A stretch of 35,204 nucleotides of DNA from Bacteroides sp. (GTDB taxonomy: Bacteria > Bacteroidota > Bacteroidia > Bacteroidales > Bacteroidaceae): positions 1 through 35,204 of the forward strand of contig JAGOOC010000031.1 in NCBI GenBank assembly GCA_017992695.1. The letters are read 5' to 3'. The notes beneath the pieces are model-generated. The model was not told the origin of the DNA, ran no database searches, and was given only the letters and a program-made list of their open reading frames with translations. How positions within the stretch are numbered: position 1 is the stretch's first letter; the number at the start of each line of letters is the position of its first letter. Below are positions 6,835 through 14,620 of this stretch, in pieces. The position numbers and the translations under genes are program-made.

Positions 6835-7884
6835 TTATTTACTGGTTGTTTCGTGCTTCGGGTTACTTATTTCGTGCTTTGTGTTCCGTATTTCTTGTTT
6901 CTTGTTACCCATCTTCATGAGCACGAGACCAATTACAATCCAAAACAGCTCGCGTACACGAGTAATCAAAGCTGTATATACGCCAAATCCTCCCGAGATA
7001 GAGAGTCCGCCAACAGCCAAGGCAAAGCCTCCTTCGCGGCCACCCAGTTGCATGGGTAAGAAGAAAAGCAGATTAGCCAACAAAGAGGAGAATGCTACAA
7101 TGAGCACACAGCTCACGAAGCTAACATCCGTTGTAAGCACATTGAGGATGAGCCACACTTCGAGGCAACTCACAATGCGCGCCAAGAACTCGAGCGTTAA
7201 CGCACCGTAAAACGTACTTTTGCGTTGCTGATGAAGCAGAGCAATCTGACTGTCTATATTCTCTAACTTCTCTTTGTGTGTTTCAGAGAAACGAATGGCT
7301 CGGTGTTTCAAAAAAGGGATATGACTACCCAAGCGAATGCAAGCTACGGCCATTCCGTTTCGGTAACCCTTCGCAAACACAATACTGAGTAGAAAACACA
7401 ACACGGTGATGAAACCCAAGAGAATACCCATCCCCCATCCTACCGGATAGAAGCAGGCATAAATCACTACCGAGCTCATCCAAAGCCCGAAATGGGAGAA
7501 GATGTGCATCATCACGTAAAGAATAACCGACGAGGTGGCACGCTCTACACCAAGGTAGGGCGTAAGCTCCATGATGCGATAGGGTTCACCACCCATCAGC
7601 CCCACGGGAGTGACATAATTCAAGGCAAAGCCCGAAACCGTAAATTTATAGAGTCGCCTAAAGCTAAGTTCGGGCACGCGCCCACCGCTTCGGATGATCA
7701 CATACCACGACAACGTATTGATTAAGTAGACAAAAAGCCATAGCAGCAGCACCAAGGGTAAGTAAACACCGGCGCGCTCTAGGTTGTGCAACAGTTCATC
7801 GTACGAGAGATCGAACGTAAAAAGCATGATGACCACTGCAATGACACCAAAGGCCAGAAAAAGATTGCGTAAACGACTACTCAT
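6835..7884 (-). CDS. Flippase-like integral membrane protein (LPG synthase TM / UPF0104 family)
   Basis: This 349-residue protein has about eight hydrophobic segments, for example residues 8-24, 41-60, 117-140, 146-170 and 245-290. The family pattern includes ALNYVTPVGLMGGEPYR (about 91-107) and LPMQLGGREGGFALAVG. The family covers the membrane domain of lysylphosphatidylglycerol synthase and YbhN/AglD-like proteins, often linked to moving lipid or glycolipid across the membrane. The start overlaps the stop of the CDP-alcohol transferase by four bases (ATGA), so translation is likely coupled. The last 20 residues are a 7-residue tandem repeat (NKKQEIR, NTKHEIS, NPKHETT) unlike the rest of the protein. 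A role in exporting an inositol lipid is inferred from context. Confidence 0.85.
   Translation of the reverse strand: MSSRLRNLFLAFGVIAVVIMLFTFDLSYDELLHNLERAGVYLPLVLLLWLFVYLINTLSWYVIIRSGGRVPELSFRRLYKFTVSGFALNYVTPVGLMGGEPYRIMELTPYLGVERATSSVILYVMMHIFSHFGLWMSSVVIYACFYPVGWGMGILLGFITVLCFLLSIVFAKGYRNGMAVACIRLGSHIPFLKHRAIRFSETHKEKLENIDSQIALLHQQRKSTFYGALTLEFLARIVSCLEVWLILNVLTTDVSFVSCVLIVAFSSLLANLLFFLPMQLGGREGGFALAVGGLSISGGFGVYTALITRVRELFWIVIGLVLMKMGNKKQEIRNTKHEISNPKHETTSK
6844..6906 (-). repeat. Three 21-bp tandem repeats encoding the flippase C-terminus
   Basis: Units at 6886-6906, 6865-6885 and 6844-6864 encode NKKQEIR, NTKHEIS and NPKHETT. The last unit is followed by two codons and the stop. The 11-base string GTTGTTTCGTG from this block recurs at 8805-8815 in another junction of the same operon. 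Confidence 0.75.
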
Positions 7885-8798
7885 GATTCATGTTGTATTT
7901 TCCGGTACAGGTAACCGCTCCAGCTCTCGTGTTTCCAAACCATGTAAACCAATAGGCCGTTAAGCACCGTGAGTTCAAAAACAAAGTACAACCAAGGCTG
8001 GTCGATTAATATAGAGATGAAAAGTGCCACAACACGGGTGTTGAAAGAGAGAATATTGGTGTATTTCATCAACGGAAGACTACCCAAACGAAACTCTTGT
8101 GCGATAGCAGGCGGCATCGTATCACCATAACGGGTGCGCAACAACGCAAAGAAGCGTTGAAAACGGGGCGACAGTTGCTCTTGCGAATGGGTATATCCGC
8201 TATAGAACCAAAGAAACAACTTCCGGATAAAATCCTTTTTCCACGACAAAGAGTAATAGATAGCCCATTGCTGCACGGAGTTATCGAGCTCGCTACCCGA
8301 CTTTCCCTTCAAGAAGAAAAGGTGTATGTTGCGGTAGTAATCGGCCATAGCAGCCTGTTTGCCATGAAAGAAACCGGCAGTAGCAGCCAGCACCCATATC
8401 CACCACGACCATTCGGGGGTGAGACGCAAGCAAATGGCTACATAGATGGCAATGAACCAGAAATCGCCCGATACGCCATCGAGTATACGCCCCAGTTCAG
8501 ACTTCTGTCCGGTCATTCGAGCCAGTTGCCCATCGGCACTATCGTACATGTTGGCCCATACGAGCAGACACATGCCTGCTACATTGATCCATAGGTTGTT
8601 GTAGTAAAAGAGAATACCGGCAGCCACTCCCAAGAAGATAGAGGCGATGGTAATGGCGTTCGGGCTTATCCCAAGCTTTTTGAAAAGAAGTGCCCACCGA
8701 TAACCAATGGGGCGATAGAAAAGCAAGTCAATCCACTCTTCCGTATCGGCCGATTTCAGACTGGCTTGTAAGCCGGGGTTCGTTGTTTTATCATTCAT
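7881..8798 (-). CDS. CDP-alcohol phosphatidyltransferase family enzyme
   Basis: This 305-residue multi-pass membrane enzyme belongs to the family that joins a CDP-activated group to an alcohol, releasing CMP. The signature is nearly complete: Asp86, Asp89, Gly90, Ala93, Arg94, Gly103 and Asp107 are in place (YDSADGQLAR, then GRILDG). The fourth Asp is one residue late, at 112 instead of 111, with Gly at the usual position. Hydrophobic segments are at about 45-85, 115-140 and 250-290. ATG at 8798 was preferred over an earlier start at 8861 because the longer form would overlap the ATP-grasp gene, and 8798 leaves a 19-bp gap. With inositol-phosphate synthase in the same operon it is the candidate synthase of a phosphoinositol lipid; the exact substrates are not known. 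Confidence 0.88.
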   Translation of the reverse strand: MNDKTTNPGLQASLKSADTEEWIDLLFYRPIGYRWALLFKKLGISPNAITIASIFLGVAAGILFYYNNLWINVAGMCLLVWANMYDSADGQLARMTGQKSELGRILDGVSGDFWFIAIYVAICLRLTPEWSWWIWVLAATAGFFHGKQAAMADYYRNIHLFFLKGKSGSELDNSVQQWAIYYSLSWKKDFIRKLFLWFYSGYTHSQEQLSPRFQRFFALLRTRYGDTMPPAIAQEFRLGSLPLMKYTNILSFNTRVVALFISILIDQPWLYFVFELTVLNGLLVYMVWKHESWSGYLYRKIQHES

Positions 8799-8817
8799 AT
8801 GTTTGTTGTTTCGTGAT

Positions 8818-9774
8818 TCATACTGCTGCGGGGCTACCTGCATCTGTAGTGTTGACCGCATCTGCTATTTTACCAGCGTCTGTTGTGTGACCTGCATCTG
8901 CTGTATTGCTTGCATCTTTTGTTTGTGCTCGGTGCAAAATTGCTTGTCCGATAGCGATGGCTGCCTCTTTGCGACAAGGGGCAAAGCTGGGCCAATCGTT
9001 AAAGTCGATGATTCGAATCGTTCCATCAGCAGATACAATGCAATCGCCGCCATAGATACTCACTTGTAGTACCTGCGCGGCTGCATCACATAGCCCACGC
9101 AGCTGATCGTGTGAAAAAGAAATTCCGGTGGGAGCACCGTTGATCTCTTCGAGTCCAAACTTACTGTGATTCCCTTCGTAGGGGTAGAACCAGTGAAAGA
9201 AATCAGTACCCGATACACCGTAAAACTTAATTAAGTCTCCTTCGAGGTGGCGATTAATCACTACACGCTCAATGCCTCGCAAGGCATATTCGGCCATCAC
9301 TTCGCGCAACTCCTGAGCGGTGCGCACGTAGGATACATCTTCGCGGTGAATGGCATGAAAATCGGCACGTTTCACCCAACACGGTTCAAAGCGAGGCTTT
9401 ATAAGATCAGTCTGTATTTGATCTCCGGTGTTCCAAACCAAGCTTTCAGGGTGGGGTATCTGATTATCCATCAGCAAGGTTGTCATCCGCTCGCGCGTAC
9501 AGTTCTCAATGCCGTAGGCCGAGTTTACTGCTACTACGCCATGCTGCTCCAGGTACTGCAATTTCTGCACACTCTCCTTGCTGCGCATCATCGTAAAGAC
9601 AAATCGTTCTTGCAGCGGATGCGTTAAAAATTCTTGTTCGCTATACGAGTTTACCCGATGACCGGCCTCGGTCAGGTACTGTGCAACGGCCGAAAAGATA
9701 GCGGCATCGTTGCCTACATGGTTAGGCGAGAAGGTAGTATGCCGCTGAATTCCGGCAAAGGTCAATGATTTCAT
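8818..9774 (-). CDS. ATP-grasp enzyme of unknown substrate in the inositol-lipid operon
   Basis: This 318-residue protein lacks membrane segments. The ATP-grasp fold is suggested by WVKRADFHAIHREDV (about 133-147, phosphate-binding Lys region), RVVINRHLEGDLIKFYG (central strand) and YGGDCIVSADGTIRIIDFNDWPSF (about 243-266), where Asp and Asn residues normally bind metal. The fold joins carboxylates to amines or, in inositol kinases, phosphorylates inositol phosphates. Here it could modify the inositol head group or a lipid precursor; the sequence does not decide. The start overlaps the preceding nucleotidyltransferase stop by four bases. The last 30 residues are a six-residue tandem repeat (TDAGKI, ADAVNT) that is probably disordered and dispensable. 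Confidence 0.8.
   Translation of the reverse strand: MKSLTFAGIQRHTTFSPNHVGNDAAIFSAVAQYLTEAGHRVNSYSEQEFLTHPLQERFVFTMMRSKESVQKLQYLEQHGVVAVNSAYGIENCTRERMTTLLMDNQIPHPESLVWNTGDQIQTDLIKPRFEPCWVKRADFHAIHREDVSYVRTAQELREVMAEYALRGIERVVINRHLEGDLIKFYGVSGTDFFHWFYPYEGNHSKFGLEEINGAPTGISFSHDQLRGLCDAAAQVLQVSIYGGDCIVSADGTIRIIDFNDWPSFAPCRKEAAIAIGQAILHRAQTKDASNTADAGHTTDAGKIADAVNTTDAGSPAAV
8838..8925 (-). repeat. 18-bp tandem repeats encoding the ATP-grasp C-terminal tail
   Basis: Nearly five units of 18 bp lie at 8838-8855, 8856-8873, 8874-8891, 8892-8909 and about 8910-8925. Each encodes a six-residue unit of the form xDAxxT (ADAGHT, TDAGKI, ADAVNT). They form the last part of the gene, just before the start of the next one. 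Confidence 0.8.
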
Positions 9775-10484
9775 TTGATCGTTAATTGGGCTAAAAACCG
9801 TTCGGCTTTCTCCACGTCCGAGGCGTGGTCAATATCAATTATTTTAGAGAAGGGGTGGGCATGCATCGACAGGCCTGCATCGACCAAATACTGCTGAAAG
9901 CCTCGCATACGCGAAACTCCGGCTTGCTTGGCAGCAGGCAGCAGCGCAAGTGCACGCTGACTTAAACAGTAAATGCCCCCCGATATGTAACGCGAACCGG
10001 GGTAGTTATCGCTGGCATAGCCCGTAATGCGCAATCGGTCATCGGTGCGCACATAAAGTGGGCGCTCATCGTCTACAAAGTCAGTTACAGCCATTAGCGC
10101 ATCCTCGGTTGGGTTAGTCTTGAAGGCGTGTATATAATCGGCAAACTCCGATTCGCAAAACAAGGGGTCGACCGTTGTTAGGCAAAAACCGCCCTCGCCC
10201 TGAAGGTAAGGCATCAGTTCGTAGAAACTATGAAAGGAGTCGGGGGTAGATTTTACCACGATGTGCAAGGGCACGGGTAGGTGTTGCTGCTCAAGATAGT
10301 GCCGCACTTCGGTCATCTCTTCATTAATAATGATGCAGACACTGTCTGCATCATTAGCTAAAAAGACATGAAGCAACCGTTCGAGCAGAGGCACTCCACC
10401 TACCTTTACCAATGGTTTAGGGGTTCGGATCCCTTCGGATACGAGGCGAGAGCCCTGCCCGGCTGCAATCAATGCATATTTCAT
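9771..10484 (-). CDS. Nucleotidyltransferase, candidate inositol-phosphate cytidylyltransferase
   Basis: This 237-residue protein has a Rossmann-like sugar-nucleotidyltransferase fold. The glycine-rich NTP loop AAGQGSR (7-13) is followed by Lys23 in TPKPL. A metal-binding Asp lies in TTVDPLF (about 110) and another in IIDIDHASD near the end. Relatives activate sugar phosphates, choline phosphate or inositol phosphate as NDP derivatives. Between inositol-phosphate synthase (19 bp upstream) and a CDP-alcohol transferase, CTP:inositol-1-phosphate cytidylyltransferase activity is a reasonable proposal, as in archaeal di-inositol-phosphate synthesis. A different phospho-alcohol is possible. It overlaps the ATP-grasp gene by four bases, which indicates coupled translation. 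Confidence 0.85.
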   Translation of the reverse strand: MKYALIAAGQGSRLVSEGIRTPKPLVKVGGVPLLERLLHVFLANDADSVCIIINEEMTEVRHYLEQQHLPVPLHIVVKSTPDSFHSFYELMPYLQGEGGFCLTTVDPLFCESEFADYIHAFKTNPTEDALMAVTDFVDDERPLYVRTDDRLRITGYASDNYPGSRYISGGIYCLSQRALALLPAAKQAGVSRMRGFQQYLVDAGLSMHAHPFSKIIDIDHASDVEKAERFLAQLTIK

Positions 10485-10503
10485 TCTTATCGCGTTTGTA
10501 GGG

Positions 10504-11790
10504 TTAGTCCAAGTACTCGCGCGTTTCGTCTCCGATCATCTTGCGCAAGGTGTTCTTCAGGTTGGCATACTGAATAAACAAATCGTGCTCGGGTTCGTGT
10601 TCAAGGTCATGCATCGGGCTCTTGCAGTAGAACGACAGCCAGGTTTGTATGCCATACATTCCTGCACGAGCAGCCAGATCGCTAAACAACACCAAGTCGA
10701 GCAGCAATGGAGCCGCCAAGATAGAGTCGCGACACAAGAAGTTCACTTTCAACTCCATCGGGTAACCCATCCAACCCACGAGGTCGATATTATCCCACGC
10801 CTCTTTGTTGTCTTTGCGCGGTGGATAATAGTTGATGCGTACTTTGTGATAGATGCTTCCGTATAGTTCAGGGAATTTATCGGGTTCGAGGATGTTGTCA
10901 ATCACCGACAGCTTGCTTACCTCTTTGGTTTTGAAGTTATCCGGATCATCGAGCACCTCACCATCGCGATTGCCCAAGATGTTGGTAGAGAACCATCCAT
11001 CGAGTCCCAGCATACGGGCTTTGATCATCGGAGCCAGCACGGTTTTCAGCAAGGTTTGTCCGCTCTTAAAGTCTTTGCCTGCAATAGGCACTTTCTTCAG
11101 GTTAGCAAACTCCCACATGGCCGGTGTGTCAACGCAAAGGTTAGGCGCACCCATAATAAAGGGAGCTCCTTCGGCAATAGCTGCGTAGGCGTAGCACATG
11201 CTTGGCGATATTTTGTCTTCTTTGTTTTCTTTCATGGCTTGCTCAAGTGCTGCCAGCGAGCTGTGCTCTTCAGAAACAGGGATGTAAATTTCGGTACTTG
11301 CCGACCATGCGACTACCACACGTTCACAGTTGTTTTCTTTTTTGAAGTTGCGGATATCCTCCCGTATTTGCTCGGTCAGTTCCCAGCGGGTAGTTGCCTT
11401 TTTTACGTGTGTGCCGTTCAAGCGCTTCACCCATTCGTGATCAAAAGCCGCAGGCATCGGCTTGATGGCTTGAAGTTCCTCTTTGACCTTGTCGAGATCT
11501 TTCTCTTTCAATACTTCGGCATGTTTGGCTGCTTCATACACGTCATCGGAGAAGATGTCCCATCCACCAAACACAATGTCGTTCAGGTGAGTCAGCGGAA
11601 TCACGTCCTTCATCCGTTTTTCGCCATCCTTCAATCGAATCGTAGCCAGTTGGGTGGTCGAACCTATGGGGGCTGTCAATCCTTTACGCGAAGCGAGTGT
11701 TCCGGTAATAAAGGTCGAAGAAACTGCTCCACCTAATCCTACTACCAATACTCCAAGACGGCCTGAAGCCGGTTTAATTTGTTGTTCCAT
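10504..11790 (-). CDS. myo-Inositol-1-phosphate synthase
   Basis: This 428-residue enzyme makes inositol-1-phosphate from glucose-6-phosphate using bound NAD. It has the N-terminal Rossmann motif VLVVGLGGAVSSTFITG (about 14-30). The catalytic-domain signatures GKDFKSGQT (about 240-248), WFSTNILGNRDG (about 268-279) and a lysine-containing MELKVNFLCRDS stretch (about 345-356) follow. These match the INO1 family, in the shorter bacterial form. It is the first gene of the six-gene operon, with a promoter-like TACCTTTG about 33 bases before its ATG. Its product supplies the head group for the lipid enzymes behind it. In Bacteroides thetaiotaomicron a similar cluster is known to make inositol lipids; locus-level equivalence is not checked here. 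Confidence 0.94.
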   Translation of the reverse strand: MEQQIKPASGRLGVLVVGLGGAVSSTFITGTLASRKGLTAPIGSTTQLATIRLKDGEKRMKDVIPLTHLNDIVFGGWDIFSDDVYEAAKHAEVLKEKDLDKVKEELQAIKPMPAAFDHEWVKRLNGTHVKKATTRWELTEQIREDIRNFKKENNCERVVVAWSASTEIYIPVSEEHSSLAALEQAMKENKEDKISPSMCYAYAAIAEGAPFIMGAPNLCVDTPAMWEFANLKKVPIAGKDFKSGQTLLKTVLAPMIKARMLGLDGWFSTNILGNRDGEVLDDPDNFKTKEVSKLSVIDNILEPDKFPELYGSIYHKVRINYYPPRKDNKEAWDNIDLVGWMGYPMELKVNFLCRDSILAAPLLLDLVLFSDLAARAGMYGIQTWLSFYCKSPMHDLEHEPEHDLFIQYANLKNTLRKMIGDETREYLD

Positions 11791-11822
11791 TTTTGCAATT
11801 TTAAATTAGTTCAAAATGTTCA

Positions 11823-11852
11823 CAAAGGTACTATTTACATTCTTTATGCAAT
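11823..11852 (-). promoter_or_regulatory. Bacteroides-type promoter for the inositol-lipid operon
   Basis: On the minus strand TACCTTTG (11823-11830) matches TAnnTTTG, and ATTGC (11848-11852) lies about 18 bases upstream at the -33 position. The 96-bp gap to the histidine kinase gene leaves room for only this promoter. Confidence 0.55.
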
Positions 11853-11886
11853 ATCCTTTTTGTCGGAAATAATAGCCTTTAAGTAC

Positions 11887-14526
11887 TTACTTACAATCAA
11901 AATTCCTCGTTGGGGAGGGTTCAAAAAAACAAGAGTCGGGAATCTTCACCAAAAAGCGCGTGCCTTTGTCTATTCCGGAGGTTACCGAGATAGATCCGTG
12001 AAGTCGCTCTACTATGGTTTGGCAGATGCTTAAGCCCAAACCAACCCCTTGCGTAAAATTATCTACTTTATAGAATCGTTGAAAGATATTTTGCACATCC
12101 TCTTCCGAGATACCCTTTCCGGTATCTTCAACAAAGAGGGTTACTGTGTCGGGTTCGTCTATCGTGTAGCCAAAGGTGATAGAACCTTGCGTAGTAAACT
12201 TAACAGCATTGTTAATCAAGTTGTTTACTACTTGCTGCAAACGCACACTATCGGTATTGATGTATCTCGTCGTGTCGAGCGGAGCGTCCAGAATCAGTTC
12301 AACATTGGGGGGCATGTTCAACCGTTGCGAATCGTATACATTCTTCAGCAAGAACAACAAGTTGTGGCGCGCAAAACGAAAATCCATCGCCCCCGACTCA
12401 ATGCGCGACAGGTCAAGAATATCATTGATAAGCGACAGCAGCAGTGCACAATTTTTATTAATCGTAACGATAAACTCCCGCAACTCTTTTTTCGAGAAGT
12501 GATCCATGTCGGTTAGCAAGTCCGAGAATCCCACAATGGCATTGAGCGGTGTACGAATCTCGTGACTCATGTTGGCCAGAAATGCTGTTTTCAGGTTGTC
12601 GGCCTGTAGGGCTTTATCACGAGCTTCGGTAAGCGCTTGCTCGGTCGATTTATAGCGTTGAATGTTCTGGCAAACACCCAGGATGGTGTGTGATAATTCT
12701 TGGGTAACCCCGTTAAGCACAGAGGTGCGGTACTCCCACCATTCATATACGCCTTGATCATCTCGTTGGCGGAAGTTGATGCGCATACTTTCACTAGTCT
12801 CTGAAGTGATCTTATGATAGAATTCTTGAACCATATTCAAGTCATCCGGATGAATCAGTTCACGAAGGCTCTGCAGTGTAAAGGGATTCTGCTCCGTGGC
12901 AAGCCCAATGCGCTTGAGGAAACTTTCAGAAAATGTAACAATCTCTTTATTCACATTAAACTGCCAGGGATAAATCGAACTCTCATTTACAGCCAGGTTA
13001 AAGAAACGTCGTTGCATCTCTTCATCCGATATGTTACGGAAAGAGATCGCCACCCCTGTTGTTCTGTCGTTTGCACGAATGGGTACAACTTCGCCCGAAA
13101 CCAAGAAAAAATCTTTCGCACGACCCTTGTGCATAAATGAGTTATCGGGAAGAATAACGCTTTTTCCTTCCTTGAGCACTTGTTTCAACAGATCACACAA
13201 TATCTCTTTTTTGCCATGGTATATCTGGATAATCTCTTCAGAGCAGGTTCCTTCCAAAAGCGAAGAAGCACTCTCTTCGGTTAAATCCAACATTTTAAGC
13301 ATAGCGCGGTTGATAAAGTGAATGCGCAAGTCGGTGTCATACGTAATTACTCCATCTCGAATCGAATGAAATATATTATTAAATTCGTCGCGCTGCGATA
13401 CTAGGCGGTTTTGCAACAACAGGCGCGTTTGCGCAAGTATACGCCGACTGGCTTCGCGCCGATTGGCACGAATCAACCAAGCCACCAAGAGCGCAAATCC
13501 TCCCAATATGGAGGCGTAAAACAAAATAATAAGTACTCGATACTTGTCCCAATAAGGCTCATTGATAACGACTCCCGGTGTAGCCTTGCTTTTATCGATG
13601 TGAAAGAATGTTAGCTGTTTGTAATCGTAGATAAATTGCTTAGGCGTATCTGATATGCCAAAGCTTTCGGGAGAGTTTCCTTTAAGTACCTTACCTGCAC
13701 GAATTCCGGCCAGTTTAGCCGCTACATAGGAGTCGGCATCATAGGCGCAAAATGCCCCATTCATCAGCGCCGCATTTTGACACACAAAAAATGGTGCTTT
13801 CGAATTCTTGCCTAAGAATTGCATGAAGAGTGACCACTTCGGAATGATCACCATGCGGTTTGCCGTGTTGCGTGGGTAGCAGATTCCTGCAATGATCTCG
13901 TTGGTTGTTTTCTCGTGCGTATTATACATCGCTAACTGAAAATCGGGGTGTTTCTCTTTAAAGAGTTCGAAAGCTTTCTGAAAGGTCTCTTTGCTTTTAG
14001 TGCTCAGAAAGCTGTTGTCGCTTACGCAAATCACTTCGGTGCGGTTCGGAAACATTCGGTGGGCTTGTTCGAGGATTCGGCAAAAGTCGGGCTTTGAAAC
14101 AAATCCGGTAACGTTGGGGTAGTTGTTTAATTGTTCATAATCGGGGTGTTTTACAGCAAAGAAAACCACTGGAACCGTTTGAGCTAAGGAATCGCCGCAG
14201 GTGAGCAGGGTATACAAGGATTCGTCTTCCGAGGTCACAATGATGTCGACACCGCGCTTGCGTGCCCTTTCACAGATGCGTCTCATGATGACCTTCTCCG
14301 ATGTGTATGTCCAGCGCTCTGCATCTAAGTGCTCAATCACCACGTTGGCTTTCACTCCCGATTTCGTCAATCCATCTGTGAGCCCCTTGAGCATCTCATT
14401 TTGCCACGGATTCAAAGCTTCATAAGATTGTATATAGAGCACACTGAATACGCGTTCAGAGGCGACTGCCCCTAAAGAGAAGAGTAAAAACAGCAATAAG
14501 AATATATAGCGGTGTCGATTATTCAT
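11887..14526 (-). CDS. Membrane sensor histidine kinase with periplasmic binding-protein-like sensor and two PAS domains
   Basis: This 879-residue kinase has a signal or anchor at residues 1-25 (IFLLLFLLFSLGAVAS). A periplasmic region resembling the ABC substrate-binding-protein sensor family follows (about 28-315), then a membrane segment (about 325-350, VLIILFYASILGGFALLVAWL). PAS domains lie at about 380-490 and 505-625. The HisKA domain has His655 in NMSHEIRTPLN. The ATPase domain shows NNLINNAVKFT (N box), EDTGKGISEED (G1) and GVGLGLSI (G2). No receiver domain or DNA-binding domain is attached and no response regulator lies beside it. ATG at 14526 was preferred over a start five codons earlier because it begins the signal sequence. 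The signal it detects is unknown. Confidence 0.92.
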   Translation of the reverse strand: MNNRHRYIFLLLFLLFSLGAVASERVFSVLYIQSYEALNPWQNEMLKGLTDGLTKSGVKANVVIEHLDAERWTYTSEKVIMRRICERARKRGVDIIVTSEDESLYTLLTCGDSLAQTVPVVFFAVKHPDYEQLNNYPNVTGFVSKPDFCRILEQAHRMFPNRTEVICVSDNSFLSTKSKETFQKAFELFKEKHPDFQLAMYNTHEKTTNEIIAGICYPRNTANRMVIIPKWSLFMQFLGKNSKAPFFVCQNAALMNGAFCAYDADSYVAAKLAGIRAGKVLKGNSPESFGISDTPKQFIYDYKQLTFFHIDKSKATPGVVINEPYWDKYRVLIILFYASILGGFALLVAWLIRANRREASRRILAQTRLLLQNRLVSQRDEFNNIFHSIRDGVITYDTDLRIHFINRAMLKMLDLTEESASSLLEGTCSEEIIQIYHGKKEILCDLLKQVLKEGKSVILPDNSFMHKGRAKDFFLVSGEVVPIRANDRTTGVAISFRNISDEEMQRRFFNLAVNESSIYPWQFNVNKEIVTFSESFLKRIGLATEQNPFTLQSLRELIHPDDLNMVQEFYHKITSETSESMRINFRQRDDQGVYEWWEYRTSVLNGVTQELSHTILGVCQNIQRYKSTEQALTEARDKALQADNLKTAFLANMSHEIRTPLNAIVGFSDLLTDMDHFSKKELREFIVTINKNCALLLSLINDILDLSRIESGAMDFRFARHNLLFLLKNVYDSQRLNMPPNVELILDAPLDTTRYINTDSVRLQQVVNNLINNAVKFTTQGSITFGYTIDEPDTVTLFVEDTGKGISEEDVQNIFQRFYKVDNFTQGVGLGLSICQTIVERLHGSISVTSGIDKGTRFLVKIPDSCFFEPSPTRNFDCK

Positions 14527-14561
14527 ACTCAAAACAAGCAAAGTACCAGATGATTGAAACG

Positions 14562-14569
14562 CAAATATA
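14562..14569 (-). promoter_or_regulatory. -7 box for the histidine kinase gene
   Basis: The minus strand reads TATATTTG here, matching TAnnTTTG, about 35 bases before the ATG. The upstream -33 region is T-rich but lacks an exact TTTG. Confidence 0.5.
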
Positions 14570-14620
14570 CTTCAATAAATTGAAAACTATACTAACTAAC
14601 GCAGGTTTTTGCCTATAATT

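Noticed and set aside
7881-8861. Longer start for the CDP-alcohol transferase at 8861
   Set aside because: It would overlap the ATP-grasp gene and add a tail read from repeat DNA; ATG at 8798 gives normal spacing.
11056-11736. 226-residue plus-strand frame opposite inositol-phosphate synthase
   Set aside because: Antisense shadow of a strongly conserved gene; Cys- and Phe-rich composition is typical of a reverse-frame artefact.
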